From Paenibacillus sp. UNC451MF (lineage in GTDB: Bacteria > Bacillota > Bacilli > Paenibacillales > NBRC-103111), in NCBI RefSeq assembly GCF_000686845.1, contig NZ_JMLS01000017.1:124001-188000 (forward strand): DNA of 64,000 nt, read 5' to 3'. Positions 1 through 6,641 of the stretch are shown piece by piece. Numbering within the stretch: position 1 is the first letter of the stretch; every line of letters begins with the position of its first letter. A program made the position numbers and the translations under genes. The notes beneath the pieces were generated by a model, which searched no databases, had not been told where the DNA came from, and saw only the letters and a list, made by a program, of their open reading frames with translations.

Positions 1-895
1 CTAGCCCGGCTACATCGGCTGTTACTCCCTTAGTATCTGTTAACGACAGCACTAGGAAGTTTTGTGTGCTCGCATAAGCAGCGAAAAATAATCCCCGGGA
101 CGCAATAAGAGAAGGCAGCCCCTGGCGAAGTCTCAATGTCCCTGAGGGCAGCAACTTACGAAGCGGCTGTATCATAAAAACCAATCCTACAATCAGCATG
201 AGGCCAATTGCCTTTGGAAGCATACCGAGACCGCTCAAGAAAATTCCGGTACCGATGGCAAGCAAGATGGATAGCCAAGTGGAGCCTGAGGTGCTTCTTT
301 CTTGAACAGCCGGAACCTGCAGTTTACGGAAGACAGGCAAGCTGAGAAGGGCGGCTAGAAGCAGAAAGGGAAGTACTCCCCAAAAAACGAAGCGCCAAGA
401 CAGTTGTTGTGCAATGACACCTGCAACGTAAGGACCTATCATAGATGGCAGCACATAGGCGGTACCAAAAGCACCCAATATTTTCGTGCGGAGCTTATCG
501 GGATAGCTTAAAGAGATCGCTGTATAGACGCAAGTCATCATGGCACCGGCGCCGAAACCCTGCAACGCTCGGGAAATGATCAGAATCAGCATATGATTCG
601 CCATGGCAGCAGCAATAAGCCCCAATGCAAATAGAATCATGGCGAGAGTGAAAGGCAGAGCAGGTCCTTTCTTGTCAATTTGACGCCCAACTACCAAAGT
701 CCCAATAATTTGCGCAAGCAAGTAAGCGCTGAAAATCCACCCATAAAGATGGATTCCATTTAAATCGCCCGCAATGGCAGGTGCCACCGTAATGACAGCT
801 AATCCTTCGAAACCTACGGCCATTACCGCCAAAATGATTCCAATAGATAAGGCTATGTATTTCGGTCCAAAAATACTATTTTCTGTGTCAGGCAA
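1..895 (-). CDS. MFS drug-type transporter (3' part outside window)
   Basis: The reverse strand is open from a TTG at 895 to the window edge, about 298 codons. Translation gives successive hydrophobic helices with features typical of the major facilitator superfamily: a helix 2 ending in YLLAQIIGTLVVGRQIDKKG (the conserved loop 2-3 region) and a later GFGAGAMMTCVYTAI segment as in drug:H+ antiporters. The TTG start is chosen because a GGAGG lies 9 nt upstream at 905-909, and the ATG overlapping that site runs into a stop after seven codons. It should export a small molecule by proton antiport; the substrate is unknown. The divergent Fe-S-type regulator at 1069 probably controls it. The C-terminal part is cut off by the window. 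Confidence 0.85.
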   Translation of the reverse strand, partial: MPDTENSIFGPKYIALSIGIILAVMAVGFEGLAVITVAPAIAGDLNGIHLYGWIFSAYLLAQIIGTLVVGRQIDKKGPALPFTLAMILFALGLIAAAMANHMLILIISRALQGFGAGAMMTCVYTAISLSYPDKLRTKILGAFGTAYVLPSMIGPYVAGVIAQQLSWRFVFWGVLPFLLLAALLSLPVFRKLQVPAVQERSTSGSTWLSILLAIGTGIFLSGLGMLPKAIGLMLIVGLVFMIQPLRKLLPSGTLRLRQGLPSLIASRGLFFAAYASTQNFLVLSLTDTKGVTADVAGL

Positions 896-1068
896 AACGA
901 TCAACCTCCATTTGCTCAGTTTTTTATTATGTATACTTCGTATCCGGATACTTTGTAAACATATTACTTTACAAAATACAGGTGAAAGTTTACTTTGTCA
1001 ATATTTATCTTTATAATGTCTGTATACTTCTTATTTCTCATTTTCGTGTACAAAGAGGGTGTTATTAA
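896..1068. promoter_or_regulatory. Divergent promoter region with palindromic operator candidate
   Basis: This 173-base gap separates the MFS transporter and the HTH regulator. It holds a perfect 12-base palindrome GTATCCGGATAC at 940-951. The element GTATACTTC occurs twice in the same orientation, at 931-939 and 1022-1030. Such a layout fits a regulator that represses both itself and the transporter. The palindrome and repeats are seen directly; binding by the neighbour is inferred. Confidence 0.4.
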
Positions 1069-1728
1069 ATGAAAAATAACAGTCATGGGAGAGAGGCCAA
1101 CGCTGAAAAAACAAGGCGTACCATTGTGAAGCTGTTAAAACAGCAAGGTCCTTCGGATGCACTTCAGCTGTCGACTGAGCTTGGCATATCAAGAATGGCC
1201 GTGAGGCAGCACTTATACGATCTGCATGAACAGCAGTTGGTAACGTTCGAGGAAGAAGCTAGAGCTATGGGGCGCCCTGCAAAAATGTGGAGACTGACCC
1301 AAGAGGCTAATCGACTTTTCCCTGACGGGTATGCCGATCTTACCGTCAACTTAATTGATTCGATGAGGGAGGCGTTTGGAGAAGAAGGGTTGGAGAAGCT
1401 GCTTGAAATTCGAAACCGCAAGCAAGTGGTCGAATACAAGAAAAAAGCGCCAGTCCACTTACCCCTAAATGAACAATTACAGGCACTTGCCGAACAACGT
1501 ACGGCTGAAGGCTATATGGCTGAAATCATTGAGAATGCGGACGGTACGTATTATTTTGTTGAAAAGCATTGCCCTATTTGTGAAGCGGCACAAGTCTGTT
1601 CGGGACTTTGCAGTAAAGAGTTGGAAATGCTTCAGCTCGTCCTGGGCAATGAGGTTATAGTGGAGAGAAAAGAGCATATGCTAACAAGCGGCAGCCGATG
1701 TGTGTATCAGATCCAACGATGTTGTTAG
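1069..1728 (+). CDS. SufR-like HTH transcriptional regulator with cysteine cluster
   Basis: A 219-residue protein. A winged helix-turn-helix occupies about residues 14-75 (ILKQQGPSDALQLSTELGISRMAV type, DeoR/ArsR-like), and residues near 69 carry the GRPAKMWRLT wing seen in the SufR group. The C-terminal half has a cysteine cluster: C168, C171, C177, C181, C211 and a terminal C218-C219 pair. C168 and C181 are 12 residues apart, as in the first pair of SufR cluster ligands, so an Fe-S or metal sensor is likely. It is divergent from the MFS transporter at 1-895 and probably represses it. The spacing to the later cysteines differs from canonical SufR, so the ligand set is uncertain. Confidence 0.8.
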   Translation: MKNNSHGREANAEKTRRTIVKLLKQQGPSDALQLSTELGISRMAVRQHLYDLHEQQLVTFEEEARAMGRPAKMWRLTQEANRLFPDGYADLTVNLIDSMREAFGEEGLEKLLEIRNRKQVVEYKKKAPVHLPLNEQLQALAEQRTAEGYMAEIIENADGTYYFVEKHCPICEAAQVCSGLCSKELEMLQLVLGNEVIVERKEHMLTSGSRCVYQIQRCC

Positions 1729-1782
1729 CCTTTGTGGAGGAAACGGCATATTACGGAAACAGTCTCCATGGCGTGAAAGAAT

Positions 1783-1816
1783 AAAAAACCGACCCGTAAA
1801 GAAGGATCGGTTTTTT
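1783..1816. terminator. Bidirectional rho-independent terminator
   Basis: The stem AAAAAACCGA (1783-1792) pairs with TCGGTTTTTT (1807-1816). A-rich and T-rich flanks let it serve the regulator on the plus strand and the CDF gene converging from the minus strand. Confidence 0.8.
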
Positions 1817-1841
1817 GCATATCGTCTGAATCAAACTAACA

Positions 1842-2840
1842 TTATGCGAACTTATTTAAAACATCTGGTGTCCAGTCTTTTACACCATTATCTTCTAAAA
1901 TACCTAATACAACGTCTGTAATATCTGGGTCAGCAATCAATTTATCTTGAACTCGGAATTTTATATCGTCAGCATCGGCTAATGTGAGGCCTTTGCGTAA
2001 TTCAATCATCGCATCGACGTGATAATAACGTCCTTCTTGTGTAATACGAATCTCGTTAATGTCTATTACATCCTTATCGGAAAGGATTAGCATCGCTACT
2101 TTTTCAGCTACATCGCGAGGGGCAGCCACACCGATCAAACCAATCATATTGTCATATCCAACTCGAAATGCAACGCCGACCATCAATAAACCGATGAGGA
2201 TAGTTACGACACCATCAAGAGCTTCAAATGTGGTTAGAGAAGTTATTAATACCGCCATCATAGCTAATGCCGCACCCGTGACAGCAACAAGATCCTCGTA
2301 AAATACCAAACGAGTAGGGGGGGCTGAGCGACCTACATGTTTAAAGGATGCAACAATAAAACCTAACCCTCTAGTTTCAACTCTTGCTTCTTTCATAATT
2401 TCCTTCATAGCTTTTAATAAGATTAGACCGTCAACAACAAGGTTAAACAGTAATGCTACAATATTTAACCAAATTCCTTGACCAGCTTGAACTGGATGAT
2501 GAATCAAATGCCATCCTTCTCGAACCGTTTCGTAAGCCATGATGGATACGACAATAACCGCAATCATACAAAAGATGTTAATAACTCGACCAAATCCAGT
2601 TGGAAATTGACGAGTAGGTTTTTTCTCTGCAAGGATGCTACCTACAAACACAAAACCTTGGTTAATACTGTCCGCCAATGAATGCATTGCAGAGGCAAAC
2701 ATTGCACCGCTACCACTCATTGAAGCACCTACACCTTTGGCAATGGCAATAAAGGCATTACCGATCATCGCAATAGCGGATGATTTATTTCCTTTCTTAA
2801 TCAAGCTCAATAAATTTTCTCGTTCCGGGTCCGGGTCCAT
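1842..2840 (-). CDS. Cation diffusion facilitator (CDF) family transporter, ZnT9-like
   Basis: A 332-residue membrane protein with about six hydrophobic segments in the first 220 residues and a soluble C-terminal domain of about 90 residues, the usual CDF layout. The HSLAD motif near residue 53 matches the HxxxD metal site of helix 2. The helix 5 counterpart appears as EDLVAVTG instead of HxxxD, as in the ZnT9-like branch. CDF proteins export divalent metals such as Zn2+, Co2+ or Mn2+ by proton exchange; the metal cannot be read from the sequence. The start at 2840 follows an AAGGAGGAAG ribosome binding site. The next gene upstream on this strand encodes a His-rich YmaF-like protein, which also hints at metals. 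Confidence 0.88.
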   Translation of the reverse strand: MDPDPERENLLSLIKKGNKSSAIAMIGNAFIAIAKGVGASMSGSGAMFASAMHSLADSINQGFVFVGSILAEKKPTRQFPTGFGRVINIFCMIAVIVVSIMAYETVREGWHLIHHPVQAGQGIWLNIVALLFNLVVDGLILLKAMKEIMKEARVETRGLGFIVASFKHVGRSAPPTRLVFYEDLVAVTGAALAMMAVLITSLTTFEALDGVVTILIGLLMVGVAFRVGYDNMIGLIGVAAPRDVAEKVAMLILSDKDVIDINEIRITQEGRYYHVDAMIELRKGLTLADADDIKFRVQDKLIADPDITDVVLGILEDNGVKDWTPDVLNKFA

Positions 2841-3006
2841 TTCTTCCTCCTTAAAATTTGGAAATCCTTTTGAATATTACCTAATCCACATCTGCTTTAA
2901 ACTCTTGGGCTTAGATATCAATAATTAATACGAGCGAATATTACAGCAGTTTCACTTAACAAAAAAATTTTCTTCTCTATGTATTACCGAAATTCCAAGT
3001 AACTCA

Positions 3007-3039
3007 AAAAGCTTGTGTGCCATATACACACAAGCTTTT
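3007..3039. terminator. Terminator downstream of the YmaF-like gene
   Basis: A 13-base perfect stem AAAAGCTTGTGTG (3007-3019) / CACACAAGCTTTT (3027-3039) with a 7-base loop. It follows the minus-strand YmaF-like gene and separates it from the CDF gene. Confidence 0.85.
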
Positions 3040-3053
3040 ATTTATCCATTTCT

Positions 3054-3437
3054 TTAGCCTACTTCACGCCCTGTTGTACCTTGGTACCTATGAGAATGTG
3101 GAAAACGTCCGTTTACTGTTGTAAACCCTTGAAAATAGTGGTAATGTCCACCAGTAGGGAAGTCAATAGCAGGGCCAGTAACTCCACGAAGGTTATGTGT
3201 ATGCCCGTCATCAAGCGAGGTAACAGCGTAATAATCATGTGTATGTTGAACACCACTAGCAGCAGGCTCGGTCATTCCAGCATAATGATGATCATGTCCT
3301 GCATCAAATGAGGTAATCCCTGAAAATGGATGTGAATGAACAGGCCTCCCATCCCAAGAAGTGATATACAATTTGTGTGAATGGTCTGACTCAGAATCAT
3401 TTGAGTGAAAGATAAAGCCTGTAATAGGTATCTCCAT
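3054..3437 (-). CDS. YmaF family His-repeat protein
   Basis: A 127-residue protein made of about seven short repeats (roughly 20 residues each), each centred on an HxH-type motif: DHSH, VHSH, GHDHH, QHTH, GHTH, GHYHY and PHSH. This is the pattern of the Bacillus YmaF family, whose function is unknown. The regular spacing suggests a beta-repeat fold with metal-binding histidines. The ATG at 3437 is preferred; an in-frame GTG three codons upstream at 3446 is an alternative, and neither has a strong ribosome binding site. There is no signal peptide. It lies beside a CDF metal transporter, which fits a role in metal binding, but this is inference. Confidence 0.75.
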   Translation of the reverse strand: MEIPITGFIFHSNDSESDHSHKLYITSWDGRPVHSHPFSGITSFDAGHDHHYAGMTEPAASGVQHTHDYYAVTSLDDGHTHNLRGVTGPAIDFPTGGHYHYFQGFTTVNGRFPHSHRYQGTTGREVG

Positions 3438-3663
3438 AATACACACCCACGCTTTCTATGATATTTGCCTATCCATAATATGAATGGGGAAGACGATTGG
3501 ATACTCCTCCATCCGGTGAATGACCAAAATCAGCTTTTTTGGGTAATGACTGAAGAAATTTTCCAAAGTAAGAATTCTTTCACACTGGTTAGGGCAAGAT
3601 ACTTTGGGGAACTGCAACTGCGAGAAGAAGCATTTCCTAATACAGTGTGAGGGAGTGAGATGA

Positions 3664-3909
3664 ATGGTAAAGAACAATGAGCGTAATCGTAATGATGATT
3701 CTGCCCAAGAAACGACTGAGATGGCTGGTGCTGACGTAGGCGAAGCTGTAGGAACAGCAGGTGGCGGTGCTCTAGGAGCAATCGTAGGCTCTGCCTTGGG
3801 GCCTGTTGGTACCGTTGTAGGTGGTATAGTAGGCGCAGCTGTTGGTAACAAGGCCGGCGAGAACGTTGGAGATAATGAAGCTGCAAATGATAATAATCAG
3901 AAAGATTAA
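3664..3909 (+). CDS. Small glycine-zipper protein
   Basis: An 81-residue protein. Residues about 22-70 are dominated by Gly, Ala and Val with GxxxG spacing (GTAGGGALGAIVGSALG, then GTVVGGIVGAAVG), flanked by charged, hydrophilic ends. This matches glycine-zipper proteins that form helical hairpins in or on membranes. The start follows GGGAGTGAG. It is the last gene before the bacteriocin cluster but is separated from it by terminators, so it is probably an independent unit. Stress-related membrane proteins and pore-forming peptides share this composition; the function is unknown. Confidence 0.7.
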   Translation: MVKNNERNRNDDSAQETTEMAGADVGEAVGTAGGGALGAIVGSALGPVGTVVGGIVGAAVGNKAGENVGDNEAANDNNQKD

Positions 3910-3920
3910 CATGATGTGAG

Positions 3921-3956
3921 AAAAAAAGGTGCAGGTGAAATCCTGCATCTTTTTTT
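3921..3956 (+). terminator. Terminator of the glycine-zipper gene
   Basis: The stem GGTGCAGG with a 6-base loop and CCTGCATC, flanked by A7 and T8 runs, lies 11 bases after the stop codon. A second, weaker hairpin followed by T7 is at about 3990-4017. Confidence 0.85.
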
Positions 3957-4083
3957 ACTAACTTCTTACATTCCAAGAATCGAATTCTTAAAAACCGTGC
4001 CTAGACGGCTTTTTTTATTTTAAGGGACCAAATCCTTGTCTAAATTAAGACAAGAATTTGGTTATTTTTTTGAGCAAAGAGAA

Positions 4084-4128
4084 GCGTTTAATTGGCATTT
4101 GGTACAAACGCCTATAAAATGGGCGTTT
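4084..4128 (+). promoter_or_regulatory. Candidate promoter and operator of the bacteriocin precursor
   Basis: A TTGGCA (4092-4097) and a TATAAA (4113-4118), spaced by 15 bases, resemble a sigma-A promoter with short spacing. The second box sits in the loop of an inverted repeat: AAACGCC at 4106-4112 and GGCGTTT at 4122-4128. A further GCGTTT at 4084-4089 pairs with the same AAACGC. These arms could bind a repressor. The repeats are seen directly; promoter activity is inferred. Confidence 0.4.
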
Positions 4129-4241
4129 GATTCAGTAACAAATGCGGAGATACTCCATAAATTGGAATTATGTTCATCAAGAGCAGTTGAGCCTTCCATT
4201 ATGCTCATACCAACTAGAAAAAATTATTGGAGGTTTTTAAA

Positions 4242-4556
4242 ATGAATGAATTCCAAAATGATCTTCAACAATTAAGCGTTTCTTCCCAATTTCAATCCAG
4301 TGAGATGACGCCTTGGAGCCAACAAAGCCAATATCCAGAAGGTCAGTATCCCTATGGAGTGAATCCGGTGGATCCAGCACGGTTATGTATTGGTTTTGGT
4401 GTCGGTTTTTGTGTCGGCTTTTGCGGTGGTTTTTGCACTGGCTTCTGTGGAGGTTGCGGCGGCTGCGGAGGCTGCGGAGGTTGCGGTGGATTCCGCTGCG
4501 GAGGTTTTCGTTGTGGTGGATTCCGTTGCGGCGGCTGCCACCATCGTTGTCGCTAA
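4242..4556 (+). CDS. Heterocycloanthracin/sonorensin-type bacteriocin precursor
   Basis: A 104-residue peptide with a ribosome binding site GGAGG at 4229-4233 and ATG at 4242. Residues 1 to about 50 form a hydrophilic leader beginning MNEFQNDLQQLSV, similar in style to heterocycloanthracin leaders. The rest is a core made almost only of Gly and Cys with Phe and Arg: repeated xGFC units, then four GGC units, three GGFRC units and a GGCHHRC end. There are 14 cysteines, no Ser and a single core Thr, so a YcaO cyclodehydratase would produce thiazol(in)es. The four downstream genes encode that machinery. The cleavage site between leader and core is not evident. Confidence 0.92.
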   Translation: MNEFQNDLQQLSVSSQFQSSEMTPWSQQSQYPEGQYPYGVNPVDPARLCIGFGVGFCVGFCGGFCTGFCGGCGGCGGCGGCGGFRCGGFRCGGFRCGGCHHRCR

Positions 4557-4579
4557 TCGTTTCGTCTCGCTGAAAACCC

Positions 4580-4609
4580 TGCCCCTGCAACGACAAGTTG
4601 TCAGGGGCA
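4580..4609 (+). terminator. Hairpin between precursor and maturation genes (attenuator-like)
   Basis: The stem TGCCCCTG (4580-4587) / CAGGGGCA (4602-4609) is extended inside by CAAC/GTTG and followed by TTTATT. The U-tract is weak, so partial read-through is likely. That would give more precursor mRNA than enzyme mRNA, a common arrangement for ribosomal peptides. Confidence 0.65.
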
Positions 4610-4712
4610 TTTATTCATTATGGGCAATGGCATGTGGGACGAATTGATGTACATATATTACTAGGAGAGCGATTCTACAAATTGGCACTATGTACCATTT
4701 AGGAGGAGTGAA

Positions 4713-6641
4713 ATGACAAATTTAACCCCTGCTGCACGTCTGAAAGTAAAGGAGGACACGTTTTTTCTCCCTGTTCCGAACGATGCGGTGTATTTCCGGA
4801 ATAATGTAGGCACATTTCGGATGGAAGGCGGGATGATCGAGCGTTGGATTGAAAAATTAGTTCCTATGTTTAATGGGGAGCATACATTAGCGGATTTAAC
4901 GAACGGATTATCGCACCCGCATCGGGAACGGGTTTACGAAATCGCGAACGTGTTGAACCAGAAGGGCTTTGTCCGGGATGTTAGTAAAGACAGGCCGCAT
5001 CAATTATCGAACGAGATTATCCAAAAGTTCGCTGCTCAAATCGTATTTTTAGAAAGCTTTGGCGATTCAGGGGCATATCGGTTTCAGAGTTATCGGCAGA
5101 CTGGCGTACTAGCAGTAGGCTCTGGTCCGTTTTTTGTCGGGTTGGTTTCTGCATTATTAGAGTCAGGACTTCCAAAGATCAATATGTTGATAACGGAATC
5201 CGAGCCAACGAACCGAGAGCGGCTGGCAGAATTGGCGGATCAAGCCCGTCTTAGTGATCCTGATGTGGTGCTTAAGGAGATTAATAAACGAAAAGAAGGA
5301 GCAGACGGTTGGAGGGACGCTGTACAACCATATCAAGCGATTTTGTATGTATCTCAAGTTGGAGATTTAGAGGAGTTCCGACTCCTCCATGCAGTTTGCA
5401 AAGCAGAGAAGAAAGTTTTGCTTCCGGCCATGTGCCTTCATCAGACAGGAATGGCAGGTCCCGTCGTGCATCCAGAGTATGAAGGGTGCTGGGAATCGGC
5501 ATGGCGCCGAGTCCACCAAACGGCTGTTCACAAGAATCCTGAGCAGCATTCTTTCTCAACCACTGCCGGGTCGATGCTTGCTAATGTGATTGTGTTCGAG
5601 CTTTTTAAAAAAGTTACTGGAGAAACTGAGCTAAGAAACTCGTTTTTTCTGCTGAATCTGGAAACATTGGAAGGGGGCTGGCATCCATTCATACCGCATC
5701 CTTTGGTACACGGGTTTGCGAAGCCACAGGCGGATCGAGCATCGAAGCTGCAATTTGACGGGAAAGAGGAGAGTTCGGACCCAGATGCATCCAACCGTTT
5801 GTTTACTTATTTGAATCAATTGACTTCACCGCAATCGGGAATCCTCCATATTTGGGAAGAGGGGGATCTAAAGCAACTCCCACTTTCCCAGTGCCGTGTC
5901 CAGGCGGTTAATCCGCTTTCGGAAGGACCGGTCGAAATGCTGCCGGAGATGCTTGGAACAGGTCTTACACACGAAGAAGCGCGGTGGGAAGCAGGGTTGA
6001 TTGGGATTGAAGCGTATGTAGCCCGCTTGGCGGAAATGCTCGTGCCTACTAAAGAAGTTATGGGAATCGGTGTAGGAGGAACTACGGCAGAAGCGATGTT
6101 ACGTGGGTTACAAGCAAATTTAACCGAACGGTTGGCTGCACAGCAGGAAGTTCGGAAGCCATATGTCACACGGGTGCAGTTGAGCAGAGTGGAAGATGAA
6201 CGATGTCGGTATTATATGCAAGCTTTGACTGCTATGGGGAAAGAACCGGTGATTGGCTTGGGCGAGGAAGTTTTGGGATTCCCTACAGTTTGGGTCGGTA
6301 CAACTGACTATTGGTATGCCAGTACCGGATTAAATAAAACAATGGCTTTGCAGAGAGCACTTAAAGCGGCGCTGCAGAAGGTACAAAATCAATCCGTATA
6401 CCCAGCGCATCACGTGCTGGAAACCGCATCGGTGCGAATTGGAAACGAAACGATGTCTGATCTCATGATTCCTTCGAGTGAAGGAACTGCACAATCACAG
6501 ACAGCATTACAGGAAGCTTTGGAGATTCTGACGAAGAACGGCAAGCAGCTCTTTGTTGTGGATCTAGCCGTGGAGCCGTTTTTGAAAGAAGGGCTTAGTG
6601 GTGTATATGGTGTGCTGCTTCGAGAGGGGGAATCCCGGTGA
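4713..6641 (+). CDS. Ocin-ThiF-like protein (putative thiazole-containing bacteriocin maturation protein)
   Basis: A 642-residue protein with ATG 7 nt after GGAGGAG. The N-terminal about 90 residues resemble a peptide-recognition winged domain, followed by an E1/ThiF-like Rossmann fold (about 125-330, QTGVLAVGSGPFFVGLVSALL) and a C-terminal YcaO-related region (about 420-640) without the full catalytic motifs. It matches the F protein of heterocycloanthracin clusters. From work on that family, F proteins bind the precursor leader and present it to the cyclodehydratase. Its stop overlaps the GTG start of the next gene (GTGA), so the two are translationally coupled, as expected for partners in one complex. 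Confidence 0.88.
   Translation: MTNLTPAARLKVKEDTFFLPVPNDAVYFRNNVGTFRMEGGMIERWIEKLVPMFNGEHTLADLTNGLSHPHRERVYEIANVLNQKGFVRDVSKDRPHQLSNEIIQKFAAQIVFLESFGDSGAYRFQSYRQTGVLAVGSGPFFVGLVSALLESGLPKINMLITESEPTNRERLAELADQARLSDPDVVLKEINKRKEGADGWRDAVQPYQAILYVSQVGDLEEFRLLHAVCKAEKKVLLPAMCLHQTGMAGPVVHPEYEGCWESAWRRVHQTAVHKNPEQHSFSTTAGSMLANVIVFELFKKVTGETELRNSFFLLNLETLEGGWHPFIPHPLVHGFAKPQADRASKLQFDGKEESSDPDASNRLFTYLNQLTSPQSGILHIWEEGDLKQLPLSQCRVQAVNPLSEGPVEMLPEMLGTGLTHEEARWEAGLIGIEAYVARLAEMLVPTKEVMGIGVGGTTAEAMLRGLQANLTERLAAQQEVRKPYVTRVQLSRVEDERCRYYMQALTAMGKEPVIGLGEEVLGFPTVWVGTTDYWYASTGLNKTMALQRALKAALQKVQNQSVYPAHHVLETASVRIGNETMSDLMIPSSEGTAQSQTALQEALEILTKNGKQLFVVDLAVEPFLKEGLSGVYGVLLREGESR

Larger units (their letters stand above)
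3910..4241. other. Intergenic region before the bacteriocin precursor
   Basis: A stretch of 332 bases without a convincing gene. It holds two terminator-like hairpins (3921-3956 and about 3990-4017) and then the presumed promoter and inverted repeats of the precursor gene. An open frame at 4036-4245 has no ribosome binding site and overlaps the precursor start, so it is not called. Confidence 0.6.

Noticed and set aside
3465-3650. 61-codon plus-strand frame between the YmaF-like gene and the glycine-zipper gene
   Set aside because: No ribosome binding site before the TTG (3465) or ATG (3480), no recognisable motif; likely leader sequence of the next gene.
4036-4245. 69-codon frame upstream of the precursor
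   Set aside because: TTG start without ribosome binding site; overlaps promoter elements and the precursor start.
4440-4545. Short tandem DNA repeats resembling a repeat array
   Set aside because: They follow GGC and GGFRC codon units in the precursor core and have no unique spacers, so this is not CRISPR.
4237-4610. Other long frames on both strands across the precursor
   Set aside because: They are shadows of the Gly/Cys codon repeats; composition (poly Ala/Thr or Arg/Asn) is an artefact of the repetitive DNA.
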